A stretch of DNA of 64,000 bases from Chloroflexota bacterium. Lineage in GTDB: Bacteria; Chloroflexota; Dehalococcoidia; UBA2985. Made by a program: the position numbers and the translations under genes. Every line of letters starts with the position of its first letter. Position 1 is the first letter of the stretch. The notes under the pieces are model-generated. The model was not told the origin of the DNA, did not search any database, and saw only the letters and a list, made by a program, of their open reading frames with translations. Shown one piece after another: positions 15,182-23,068 of the stretch. The stretch lies in assembly GCA_016210515.1 (NCBI GenBank), contig JACQTZ010000016.1, forward strand, positions 1 through 64,000, given 5' to 3'.

Positions 15182-17701
15182 ATGACCATCACGCGTAACA
15201 CCAACGGACACAAGACCGGCAGGAGCAGGAAGACCCTGGTGAAAGACATCCTGACTGCCCTGGAAGCCGCCGGCGTCAAAGACCCCACCGTGGCCCAGCA
15301 GGTGGTCGAAAACCTGACCAGGGCCAACGGCAACGGCCACGCCAGAAAGCCACAACGGGCTGTAGCTGTGCCCCAGGGGGCCGCGTCCCCTGAACTGGAG
15401 ATCTCGGACAACGCCCAGGTGGTTCTGGAGAAGCGCTACTTCCTCAAAGACTCCCAGGGCAATCCCGTCGAGCACTCCTGGGACAACGTGTGCCGCCGTG
15501 TCGCCCGGGCCGTCGCCGCCGCGGAAACCCTCTACGACTCCCAGGCAGACGTGGCCCGCCAGGAAGAAGAGTTCTATGAAGTGATGGCCGGCATGGCCTT
15601 TGTCCCCAACTCCCCCACCCTCATGAATGCAGGCACTGGGGCAGGGACCCTCTCTGCCTGCTTCGTCATAGGGCTGGAGGACAGCATGGAGGGCATTATG
15701 GAAACGGCCAAAGAGGCCGCCCTCGTCCAGAAGTTCGGTGGTGGAACTGGCTTTGCCCTCTCCGACATACGGCCCAAGGGCGCTTCCATCTCTACCACCC
15801 ACGGCAAGGCCTGCGGCCCCGTCGCCGTCCTTCGCCACCTCTCCTCAGTCTCCACTCTGGTCACCCAGGGAGGCAAGCGCGACGGCGCTAACATGGCCGT
15901 CATGGATGTACACCATCCTGACATCCTGGAGTTCATCACCTGCAAGAACCAGGAAGGGCAGATCCACAACTTCAACATCTCCGTGGGAGCCAGCGAGGAG
16001 TTCATGCAGGCCGTTGAAAAGGGTGAGGAGTACGACCTGCGCGACCCCCGCACAGGCCAGGTTGTGGGCAGGCTCAATGCAGCGGAGGTCTTCGACCGTA
16101 TCATAGATGGGGCATGGCTCAACGGAGAGCCAGGCACCATCTTCCTGGACCGGGTCAACCAGGACAACCCTACTCCCAACCTGGGCCGCATGACGGCCAC
16201 CAACCCCTGCGGCGAGCAGCCCCTGCTCCCCTACGAGTCCTGCAACCTGGGATCCATCAACCTCGCCAAGTTTGTGGTGGAGATCGACGGCCAGCACACC
16301 CTGGACTGGGACCGCCTGGGCCAGGTGGTGCGCACCGCAACCCGCTTCCTAGACAACGTCATCGACGTCAACGGCTACTCGGTCCCCGAGATAGAGCGAA
16401 CGACCAAGCTGACCCGCAAGACCGGCCTGGGAGTCATGGGTTTCGCCGACATGCTGGTAATGCTGGACATTCCCTACAACTCCCAGGAGGGCCTGGAGCT
16501 AGGGCGTGAGGTGATGAGGTTCATACGCCAGGAAGCCGACAACACCTCCGAGCAGATGGCCCGAGAGCGAGGTGTCTTCCCCGCCTACGCTGGAAGCTCC
16601 TATCAGAAGCAGAGGCGTCTCATGCGCAATGCTTGCCGCCTCACCGTCGCCCCCACCGGCACCACGTCCATGATCGCCGGCTGCTCCAGCGGCATCGAGC
16701 CCCTCTTCTCCCTCTGCTACCACAAGCACAACATCCTGGAAGGCCAGAGCATGCTCTTCATAGACGCCAACTTCGAGCGCGTCGCCCTGGAGAACAACTT
16801 CTACAGCGACGACCTCATGGAGTACCTGGCCGACGGAGGCTCCATCCAGGACAGGGACGACGTCCCTCAGAGAGTCAAAGAGGTCTTCGTCACCGCCGCA
16901 GACATATCCCCCCAGGACCACGTGCGGATGCAGGCCGCCTTCCAGGAGAGCGTGGACGCCGCCATATCCAAGACTATCAACTTCCCCAACTCCGCCACCC
17001 GGGAGGACGTTCGCACCGCCTACCTCCTGGCCTGGAAGCTGGGATGCAAGGGCATCACCGTCTACCGCACCGGTAGCCGGGAGGCAGAAGTCCTCACCTC
17101 CGGCGTCGGCAGTGCGGCAGCAGGGGCGGCGCATGAACTGCCCCTGCAAGGAATTGTATCGCCCTTGCCAAAAGAGAGGCCATCCCTGGTCCACGGCGTG
17201 ACCGACAGGGTGCGCACCGGCCACGGCAACATGTACATTACCATCAACTTCCAGAATGGACGCCCCTTTGAGGTCTTTTCCAACCTGGGCAAGGCCGGCG
17301 GCTGCGACATGGCCCAGCTGGAGGCCATATCCCGTCTCTGCTCCCTGGCCCTGCGCTCAGGCATCGCCCCGGAGCAGATAGTGGAGCAGCTCAGCGGCAT
17401 CACCTGCTGTCCCCAGTGGAGCGACGGCGTCCTGGTGCGCTCCGCCCCCGATGCCGTAGCCCTGGTGCTCAGCCGCCACACCACCGATCCAGACAGCGTC
17501 GCCCCAGGGACGGGCTTGGAACCCGCCTCCACTGAAGACGCGCCCTTCGCCGTCCAGCAAGGCCTCTTTCTCAAGACCGAGGCCAACGGCAATGGTGCGG
17601 TGAAGAAAAGCATCTGCCCCGACTGCCACGGGTTCCTGGTGCACCAGGAGGGGTGCGAGAAGTGCCTGAACCCAGAGTGCGGCTACAACCGGTGTGGATA
17701 G
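15182..17701 (+). CDS. nrdJ: Adenosylcobalamin-dependent (class II) ribonucleoside-diphosphate reductase
   Basis: NrdJ reduces ribonucleotides using a B12-derived thiyl radical. Visible family signatures are FVPNSPTLMNAG, GGGTGFALSDIRPKG, NPCGEQPLLPYESCNLGSIN with the active-site cysteines, and the C-terminal TINFPNSAT and LAWKLGCKGITVYR region. The tail CPDCHGFLVHQEGCEKCLNP is a zinc-ribbon-like cysteine cluster that probably re-reduces the active-site disulfide. About 75 basic, low-complexity residues precede the core. ATG 15182 is favoured by AGGAG upstream, giving 839 residues; TTG 15158 would add eight. Allosteric control by NrdR is likely, since nrdR lies immediately upstream. Confidence 0.93.
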   Translation: MTITRNTNGHKTGRSRKTLVKDILTALEAAGVKDPTVAQQVVENLTRANGNGHARKPQRAVAVPQGAASPELEISDNAQVVLEKRYFLKDSQGNPVEHSWDNVCRRVARAVAAAETLYDSQADVARQEEEFYEVMAGMAFVPNSPTLMNAGTGAGTLSACFVIGLEDSMEGIMETAKEAALVQKFGGGTGFALSDIRPKGASISTTHGKACGPVAVLRHLSSVSTLVTQGGKRDGANMAVMDVHHPDILEFITCKNQEGQIHNFNISVGASEEFMQAVEKGEEYDLRDPRTGQVVGRLNAAEVFDRIIDGAWLNGEPGTIFLDRVNQDNPTPNLGRMTATNPCGEQPLLPYESCNLGSINLAKFVVEIDGQHTLDWDRLGQVVRTATRFLDNVIDVNGYSVPEIERTTKLTRKTGLGVMGFADMLVMLDIPYNSQEGLELGREVMRFIRQEADNTSEQMARERGVFPAYAGSSYQKQRRLMRNACRLTVAPTGTTSMIAGCSSGIEPLFSLCYHKHNILEGQSMLFIDANFERVALENNFYSDDLMEYLADGGSIQDRDDVPQRVKEVFVTAADISPQDHVRMQAAFQESVDAAISKTINFPNSATREDVRTAYLLAWKLGCKGITVYRTGSREAEVLTSGVGSAAAGAAHELPLQGIVSPLPKERPSLVHGVTDRVRTGHGNMYITINFQNGRPFEVFSNLGKAGGCDMAQLEAISRLCSLALRSGIAPEQIVEQLSGITCCPQWSDGVLVRSAPDAVALVLSRHTTDPDSVAPGTGLEPASTEDAPFAVQQGLFLKTEANGNGAVKKSICPDCHGFLVHQEGCEKCLNPECGYNRCG

Positions 17702-17734
17702 AATCCAATGTCACGTAAGGCTAGCAGGTCAACA

Positions 17735-17800
17735 ACTGAGGGTGCAAGGGGCAACGCCCCTGCCAGGGGTCTGGGGGTGTCCCCATATCTAGCCCCGGAG
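17735..17800. repeat. Partial copy C of the three-hairpin repeat
   Basis: GGGGCAACGCCCC and GGGGTCTGGGGGTGTCCCC match the first two hairpins of the 12536 family, but the third is lost. It fills most of the gap between nrdJ and the next small gene. Confidence 0.6.
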
Positions 17801-17809
17801 GCTTAACGA

Positions 17810-18082
17810 ATGCAGATGGAAAGACAGTCGTCGCCGGACGTCATATGGGTCAAGCCTCACCTCAATCGCAGGGGGAACATGGTCAAGGGGCACTGGCGCA
17901 CCCGTCCCAGGGTCATAAGCGTCAAGGGCCACTTCCGGGACTTGAACTTCATAAAGCCCCATAAGCGGCGCAGGCCCGTTCCTGCCAGCCGGGTGCCTGT
18001 GCTCCTGGCCGGGCAGCCCGACTCCTTTGAGCATACCCTGATTAACGTCCTCCGGGACGTGGAGCCCCTCATGGGCTACTGA
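17810..18082 (+). CDS. Hypothetical small basic protein with duplicated VKxH motifs
   Basis: I do not recognise this 90-residue protein. It is strongly basic and has two related strings, VKPHLNRRGNMVKGHWRTRPR and VKGHFRDLNFIKPHKRRRP, each with a VK-x-H core, which suggests an internal duplication or nucleic-acid contact. The C terminus is a short amphipathic segment (DSFEHTLINVLRDVEPLM). CGGAGG lies about a dozen bases upstream of ATG 17810. It is followed at once by the multi-hairpin RNA candidate. Confidence 0.45.
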   Translation: MQMERQSSPDVIWVKPHLNRRGNMVKGHWRTRPRVISVKGHFRDLNFIKPHKRRRPVPASRVPVLLAGQPDSFEHTLINVLRDVEPLMGY

Positions 18083-18094
18083 CCCTGTCTAATA

Positions 18095-18236
18095 CACGCC
18101 ACCCTGGCATTGTGAAAGAGCAGGAGTGGCGTGCAATGAGAGTCCGCTCAACAGAGCGGACACCGATCCCCCCGATCGGCGCTCTCTTCGAGAGAGCGTG
18201 CATTCTAGCGGCCCCGACCCCCGGGGCCGCTCTTAT
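18095..18236 (+). ncRNA. Candidate structured RNA of five consecutive hairpins
   Basis: Five perfect stems follow one another. H0 pairs CACGCCAC (18095-18102) with GTGGCGTG (18126-18133). H1 pairs GTCCGCTC (18142-18149) with GAGCGGAC (18154-18161). H2 pairs CCGATC (18163-18168) with GATCGG (18174-18179). H3 pairs GCTCTCT (18181-18187) with AGAGAGC (18191-18197). H4 pairs AGCGGCCCC (18207-18215) with GGGGCCGCT (18223-18231), then CTTATT, like a terminator. It is not part of the repeat families elsewhere in the window. I cannot match it to a known RNA class. The pdxA promoter begins right after H4, so it is probably a separate unit upstream of pdxA or a complex terminator. Confidence 0.5.
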
Positions 18237-18265
18237 TGTACCACAGGCCCAATTGCCCATATAAT
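18236..18265 (+). promoter_or_regulatory. Putative pdxA promoter
   Basis: TTGTAC (18236-18241) and a perfect TATAAT (18260-18265) are 18 bases apart, just after the last hairpin of the RNA candidate. The leader to ATG 18294 would be about 22 bases. Confidence 0.5.
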
Positions 18266-18293
18266 GCCTGCAAACCACGTGAAAGGGACGCCC

Positions 18294-19295
18294 ATGAACA
18301 ACAGACCCATCATAGCCCTCACCCTGGGAGACCCCTGCGGCATCGGCCCGGAGGTAATGGCCAAGGCCTTGGCCCATCCCGATGTCCTTGCCTCCTGCCA
18401 TCCACTGGTAATCGGCAACGCTCCTCTGCTGGAAAAGACCGCCAGTGACCTGGGCCTGGCCTTGCGAATGACTCGGGTATCTTCCCCTGCCGAAGCTATC
18501 CAGCATCCCATATGCATCCTCGACCCTGGCAATCTGAACGCCGAAGACATTGTACTTGGGCAGGTCTCAGCCGTCGCCGGAAAAGCTGCCGTGGAGTGGA
18601 TACTCCAGGCTGGCGAGATGGCCCTGGCGGGACAGGTGCAGGCTATCGCCACAGCCCCCATCAATAAAGAGGCAGCCCAGGCCGCGGGCTACCAGGACAT
18701 AGGCCACACGGAGCTTTATCAGACCCTCAGCGGGGCCAAAGAGGTGGCCACCATGCTCACCGCCGGCAGGCTAAGGGTAGTGCACCTGACCACCCACAGG
18801 TCCCTGGCCCGGGCCGTCGAGTATGTCAAAAAGGCCAACATCCTGTCCAAGCTGAAGCTGACCCACCGATACTTCCAGGAGTGGGGCTTCTCCAACCCTC
18901 GCATCGCCGTGGCAGCCCTGAACCCCCACGGCGGCGACGGAGGCCTCATGGGACGGGAAGAGATCGAAGAGATAGCTCCGGCCGTGGAGGAGGCACTCAA
19001 ACTGGGCATGAACGTAAGGGGGCCCATACCTGCCGACTCCGTCTTTCCCCTGGCCCTCAACGGCCGCTACGACGTGGTCCTCGTCCTCTACCACGACCAG
19101 GGGCACATCCCCATCAAGGTCAAGGACTTCGAAGGAAGCGTCAGCATTAACCTGGGGTTCCCTTTCCTCCGCACCTCGGCAGACCACGGCACCGCCTTCG
19201 ACATCGCTGGCAAGGGCATAGCCAACGAAATGGGAATGAAGAATGCTATTCTGACCGCCGCATTCATAGCCACCACCGGCCGCCTGCCGGATTAG
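18294..19295 (+). CDS. pdxA: 4-hydroxythreonine-4-phosphate dehydrogenase family protein (PdxA)
   Basis: This is a PdxA-family NAD-dependent oxidative decarboxylase of 333 residues. It shows the signatures LTLGDPCGIGPE at the N terminus, APINKEA, the metal-binding NPHGGDGG, and YHDQGHIPIK. Classical PdxA acts in the DXP-dependent route to pyridoxal phosphate, while the PdxA2 branch oxidises D-threonate or D-erythronate 4-phosphate. No pdxJ, pdxB or DUF1537 kinase gene is nearby, so the branch is undecided. The start is ATG 18294 with AAGGGA upstream; an upstream frame from 18126 runs through the hairpin RNA and is not credible. Confidence 0.88.
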   Translation: MNNRPIIALTLGDPCGIGPEVMAKALAHPDVLASCHPLVIGNAPLLEKTASDLGLALRMTRVSSPAEAIQHPICILDPGNLNAEDIVLGQVSAVAGKAAVEWILQAGEMALAGQVQAIATAPINKEAAQAAGYQDIGHTELYQTLSGAKEVATMLTAGRLRVVHLTTHRSLARAVEYVKKANILSKLKLTHRYFQEWGFSNPRIAVAALNPHGGDGGLMGREEIEEIAPAVEEALKLGMNVRGPIPADSVFPLALNGRYDVVLVLYHDQGHIPIKVKDFEGSVSINLGFPFLRTSADHGTAFDIAGKGIANEMGMKNAILTAAFIATTGRLPD

Positions 19296-19311
19296 TATTG
19301 TTATGAACCCC

Positions 19312-19350
19312 GCTCATGTGGTTCGACAAGCTCACCATGAGCGGGGTTCG
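19312..19350. repeat. REP-like palindrome downstream of pdxA
   Basis: AACCCCGCTCATG and CATGAGCGGGGTT flank GTTCGACAAGCTCAC, forming a hairpin after the pdxA stop. The same core recurs at 181-208, 33665-33690 and 59180-59205. Confidence 0.65.
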
Positions 19351-19399
19351 CAACAATTCCTCAATGACAACCAGAGCCTCTTATTTTAACTCTTATGAA

Positions 19400-19408
19400 T
19401 GCTATAAT
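19400..19408 (+). promoter_or_regulatory. Extended -10 promoter element for proC
   Basis: The string TGCTATAAT carries the extended -10 TG and a perfect TATAAT (19403-19408). No convincing -35 is seen. The expected leader to GTG 19432 is short. Confidence 0.45.
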
Positions 19409-19431
19409 GACGGCATCTAGAAAGGAAACCT

Positions 19432-20253
19432 GTGCCAACTAAAGACCTAACCATAGCCTTCGTTGGCGGCGGCACCATGGCCGAGGCCATCCTTGCGGGC
19501 GTCCTGGGCAAGCAGTTAGCAGCTCCCAGCGCCATCGCCGTCGGCGAACCTTTGGCCCACAGACGAGAGCACCTCACCAGCCGGTACGGGGTGAAGACCA
19601 CTTCGGCTAACCTGAAGGCCATCGAAGGAGCGCAGATGGTTATCCTGGCTGTAAAACCCCAGCAGCTAGGAGACGTCATGGCCGAACTGCACGGTCACCT
19701 TGCCCCTTCCCAGGTCGTCATCTCCATCGTCGCAGGGGCCACCGTTGACACTCTGTCTCGCGATATGCATCATCCCGCCGTCATACGGGTCATGCCCAAC
19801 ACTCCAGCCCAGGTAGGGCAGGGTATGAGCGTGTGGACTGCTACTCCCCAGGTCTCCGCCAGCCACCGGGAGGCAACACGGGAGATACTCAAGACCCTGG
19901 GCCAGGAGGTATACGTCGCCGAAGAGAAGTACCTAGACATGGCCACAGCCCTCAGTGCAAGCGGCCCCGCCTACGTTTTCCTGTTCCTGGAGGCCCTCAT
20001 AGATGCTGGCGTATACCTGGGCCTGCCCAGGGACATGGCCCAGACACTGGCCCTTCAGACCATCCTGGGAAGCGCGACCCTGGCCATGGAGTCTGGTAAG
20101 CACCCCGCGGAGCTGCGCAACATGGTCACATCCCCTGGCGGCACCACCGCTGAAGCCCTCTTGGCCCTGGAAGAGGAAGGCTTCAGGGGCATCATAATCA
20201 ACGCGGTCATCGCCGCCTATGAAAAAGCTGTTATATTGGGCGAGGAGGAGTGA
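19432..20253 (+). CDS. proC: Pyrroline-5-carboxylate reductase
   Basis: ProC performs the last step of proline synthesis, NAD(P)H-dependent reduction of pyrroline-5-carboxylate. The Rossmann loop is FVGGGTMAEAILAGVLG near residues 10-26, followed by VILAVKPQQL and RVMPNTPAQVGQG. The C-terminal signature MVTSPGGTTAEALLALEEEGFRGI-type region is complete. The 273 residues match the family. The start is GTG 19432 with AAGGAA upstream. The stop codon overlaps the yggT start by one base, as often seen for the proC-yggT pair. Confidence 0.94.
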   Translation: MPTKDLTIAFVGGGTMAEAILAGVLGKQLAAPSAIAVGEPLAHRREHLTSRYGVKTTSANLKAIEGAQMVILAVKPQQLGDVMAELHGHLAPSQVVISIVAGATVDTLSRDMHHPAVIRVMPNTPAQVGQGMSVWTATPQVSASHREATREILKTLGQEVYVAEEKYLDMATALSASGPAYVFLFLEALIDAGVYLGLPRDMAQTLALQTILGSATLAMESGKHPAELRNMVTSPGGTTAEALLALEEEGFRGIIINAVIAAYEKAVILGEEE

Positions 20254-20498
20254 TGGCAAGTCTTGTTAGCTACCTGATAACCTTTCTTATCTTCGCCATA
20301 TTCGCTCGGGTCATCCTGGACTGGCTCATCGTCGGCGGGATAATGCGGACCAACAATCTCCTTCGGGATGTGGCAATCCGCATAACGGAGCCTATTCTGT
20401 CCCCCCTGCGCCGCTATACCCGCATAGGCACGATCGACCTCAGCCCCATGGTCGCCATCATAATCCTGACCGTGATCCAAAAGGTCATAGCTGGCTAA
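20253..20498 (+). CDS. YggT family membrane protein
   Basis: This 81-residue integral membrane protein has two hydrophobic segments, LVSYLITFLIFAIFARVILDW and MVAIIILTVIQKVI, around the family signature ITEPILSPLRRYT. YggT proteins occur next to proC and have been linked to osmotic tolerance and cell-division or membrane insertion roles, but the function is not settled. ATG 20253 overlaps the proC stop, and GAGGAGG lies at good distance. Confidence 0.88.
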   Translation: MASLVSYLITFLIFAIFARVILDWLIVGGIMRTNNLLRDVAIRITEPILSPLRRYTRIGTIDLSPMVAIIILTVIQKVIAG

Positions 20499-20501
20499 TC
20501 C

Positions 20502-20768
20502 CTACACCCCAAGGCGGCTCATCGACTCCTCCTGGGTCAGGCCATACACCACCACTATCTTGTTCCGACTCGTGTGCCCTTGCACCACCTCCACCGCCGA
20601 GGGCGGCACCCCAAGGGCTTGGGCCAATGCCTCCAACACCGCGGCATTGGCTCTGCCCCTCTCGGGAGCCGCGCTCACCCTCACAGCAACAGTCCCATCC
20701 TCCGACACCGTCACACCTGGGCGGCGAGCCTTGGGTTGCACGCGCACGGCAATACGGGCCTCTGGCAA
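20502..20768 (-). CDS. DUF167 (YggU family) protein
   Basis: The 88-residue protein has the DUF167 pattern: VRVQPKARRPGV, then VRVSAAPERGRANAAVLEALAQ and GHTSRNKIVVV. The biochemical function of this family is unknown. It converges with yggT, its usual neighbour, with only three bases between their ends. The start appears to be TTG 20768, with AAGGAGG upstream; the nearby ATG is in a different frame. Confidence 0.87.
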   Translation of the reverse strand: MPEARIAVRVQPKARRPGVTVSEDGTVAVRVSAAPERGRANAAVLEALAQALGVPPSAVEVVQGHTSRNKIVVVYGLTQEESMSRLGV

Positions 20769-20854
20769 TGCTTCTTCCTCCTTCTGCTCGCATTGAAGTG
20801 CCTCTGGGGTTATTGTACAATACCCATAGCTGAAAACAGGGGTTTACACAAGCT

Positions 20855-22087
20855 ATGCCACCAATCCGGCGACTGCCCGGAATGAGAGACGAGACTCCTC
20901 AAGAGCTCCAACGCAGGACCAACGTCCAGGACTCTCTAAGGAGACATCTACTGTCTCATGGCTATCAGACCATAGATACGCCCCTTCTTGAACCCACCGA
21001 GCTCTTCCTTAGGAAGTCCGGAGGAGAGCTGGCCACTCGCATGTACACCTTCACCGACCCGGGGGGGAACAAGGTCAGCCTCCGTCCCGAGTTCACTGCT
21101 TCGGCGATACGCTACTACCTGGAAAGGGACGACACGGGACCTCTCCCCATGCGCCTACAGTACTGCGGCCCCATCTTCCGCCACGACGAAGCCCAGGGAT
21201 ACCGGCAGTTCCACCAGACGGGGGCCGAGGTCATAGGCGCTCCTGCCCCCGACTCCGATGGTGAGGTCCTGGCCCTGGCGTGGGAGGGTCTTTCCCTCAT
21301 GCACGCGCCTTCCCCCACCTGTGTGGTCGGTCATGTAGGCGTTTTGCACCTCATGCTAGAGGAAATAGGTCTCTCTCACAGGGCACAGGCCTTCCTGATA
21401 GCCAGCCTCACCCGTCTCAAGCAAGACCCAGAAGAGGGGCGAAGAGTCCTGGAACAAGCCAACTCCCTGGGGCTGATGAAGTCCGCCGAAAACGTCGGAG
21501 GCTCGCGGCTGCTGGTGGACGACATGGAGGAGAAAGAGGCCCTCGACCTGCTTCAAGACCTCTTCCACGACCCCCTTAGCGGCCTCCTGGGCAGTCGCTC
21601 CATGGACGAGATTCTTACCCGCTTCATACAGAAGATTCGCGGGGGCGACAACCCCCAAAGGGTAGAGCGGGGTATCTCTCTTTTCTCCCGTCTCGCCTCG
21701 ATGAGCGGAGAGGAAGAGCAATCCCTGCCCCAGCTCCGCTCCCTCCTTCAGGAGTACAGGATTAGCCCTGCGGTCCTGGGTCCCCTGGAGAAAGTGCTGG
21801 CCAGCTTCCACCGACGGTGTCCTTCAGCGTCCATCACCGTGGACATAGGGCTGGTGCGGGGAATCGCGTACTACACCGGCATGGTCTTCGAGATACTGGC
21901 CCCTGGCCCACAGGGCCCTCTTACCCTGTGCGGCGGGGGCCGCTACGACGGCTTGGTCAAAGCCCTGGGAGGAGAGAAGGACGTGCCCACCCTGGGCTTC
22001 GCCTATACCCTAGAAACCCTCCTGGACCTGCTCCCAGAGAAACTGGAGGAGAGACATCTTACGTCTAGCAATCCCCAGCGACGGTGA
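20855..22087 (+). CDS. hisZ: ATP phosphoribosyltransferase regulatory subunit HisZ
   Basis: HisZ is a paralogue of histidyl-tRNA synthetase that activates HisG at the first step of histidine synthesis. Synthetase motif 2 (GPIFRHDEAQGYRQFHQTGA) and motif 3 (GGGRYDGLVKALGG, then LGFAYTLE) remain. The protein stops after the catalytic core at 410 residues without the C-terminal anticodon-binding domain of true HisS, and hisG follows immediately. Both points favour HisZ. Its end overlaps the inferred start of hisG by about 30 bases, implying translational coupling. Confidence 0.86.
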   Translation: MPPIRRLPGMRDETPQELQRRTNVQDSLRRHLLSHGYQTIDTPLLEPTELFLRKSGGELATRMYTFTDPGGNKVSLRPEFTASAIRYYLERDDTGPLPMRLQYCGPIFRHDEAQGYRQFHQTGAEVIGAPAPDSDGEVLALAWEGLSLMHAPSPTCVVGHVGVLHLMLEEIGLSHRAQAFLIASLTRLKQDPEEGRRVLEQANSLGLMKSAENVGGSRLLVDDMEEKEALDLLQDLFHDPLSGLLGSRSMDEILTRFIQKIRGGDNPQRVERGISLFSRLASMSGEEEQSLPQLRSLLQEYRISPAVLGPLEKVLASFHRRCPSASITVDIGLVRGIAYYTGMVFEILAPGPQGPLTLCGGGRYDGLVKALGGEKDVPTLGFAYTLETLLDLLPEKLEERHLTSSNPQRR

Positions 22088-23051
22088 GCTCTACGAGTCC
22101 ACCCTGGCCTTCCTGCGCAGCAGCGGATTGCCCGTGGAGCGCTCCAGCCCCCGCCGCTACACCGCTGCAATCCCCGCCATACCCAATACCACCGTCCTCT
22201 TCCAGAGGGCATCGGACATACCCTTCAAGGTAGAGGAGGGCAGCGCCGACCTGGGCATTGCTGGCCTGGACCGCTTTCTGGAGGTGCGAGCGGAGGGAGG
22301 CGACTCCCTCCTCGTCATGGAAGACCTGGAGTTCGGCCGCTGTGAGCTGGTCATGGGCGTCCCGGACTCTTGGGTAGACGTGGCCTCCATGGGCGACCTG
22401 GCCGACCTCTCTCTTGAGATGAGGGAGCGAGGCAAAGAACTCAGGATTGCCACCAAGTATCCCAGACTGGTGCAGCGCCACCTCTTCCGCCATGGAGTCA
22501 ACTACTTCTCCCTGGTGCAGTCCAGCGGCACCCTGGAGGCTGCCCCCGCCATGGGCTTCGCCGACGTCATCGCCGACATAACCTCCAGTGGCACTACCAT
22601 GAGGGAGAACCGCCTCAAGACCCTGGTGGATGGCACCATTCTGGCCTCCCAGGCCTGCCTCATCGGAAACAAACGCCTGCTGGCTCAGGAGCAGTCCGCT
22701 CGTCAAGAGACCAAGGGCCTCCTGGAGCACATGGAAGCCTATCTCCGAGCCAGGGACTTCTTTAGCATTACCGCCAACATCCGTGGCGGCTCCCCCGAGG
22801 AGGTGGCTGCACATGTGACCCGTCGCCCCGAGCTGTCCGGCCTCAAAGGCCCTACCATAGCCAGGGTATACAGCGGCGATGCAGGAACCTGGTACGCTGT
22901 AACTGTGGTCGTCCCCCGGGACAGCCTCCTGATGGCCGTCGACCACCTGCGCCAGATTGGCGGAGAGAGCGTCACCGTATTTCAAGCCTACTACGTCTTC
23001 CAGGAGCAGTGCAAACCGTACCAGGACTTGCTCCAGGCGCTGGGCAATTAG
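22056..23051 (+). CDS. hisG: ATP phosphoribosyltransferase HisG, long form, apparent AUC start
   Basis: HisG joins ATP and PRPP to open the histidine pathway. From 22058 on, the frame reads LRLAIPSDGELYESTLAFLR, the expected HisG N terminus, with DLGIAGLDRFLE and ADVIADITSSGTTMRENRL (PRPP loop) later. A C-terminal ACT-like domain (FFSITANIRGGSPEEVA and WYAVTVVVPRDSLL) makes it a long HisG of about 331 residues. After an in-frame stop, no AUG, GUG or UUG occurs until TTG 22128, which would delete the first 24 residues. AUC at 22056-22058 lies six bases after GGAGG (22045-22049), so I place the start there. Confidence 0.85.
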   Translation: MLRLAIPSDGELYESTLAFLRSSGLPVERSSPRRYTAAIPAIPNTTVLFQRASDIPFKVEEGSADLGIAGLDRFLEVRAEGGDSLLVMEDLEFGRCELVMGVPDSWVDVASMGDLADLSLEMRERGKELRIATKYPRLVQRHLFRHGVNYFSLVQSSGTLEAAPAMGFADVIADITSSGTTMRENRLKTLVDGTILASQACLIGNKRLLAQEQSARQETKGLLEHMEAYLRARDFFSITANIRGGSPEEVAAHVTRRPELSGLKGPTIARVYSGDAGTWYAVTVVVPRDSLLMAVDHLRQIGGESVTVFQAYYVFQEQCKPYQDLLQALGN

Positions 23052-23068
23052 CCCACTTCAGGTAACCG

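Noticed and set aside
20855..22087. Histidyl-tRNA synthetase
   Set aside because: The anticodon-binding domain is absent and hisG follows directly, so HisZ is the better call.
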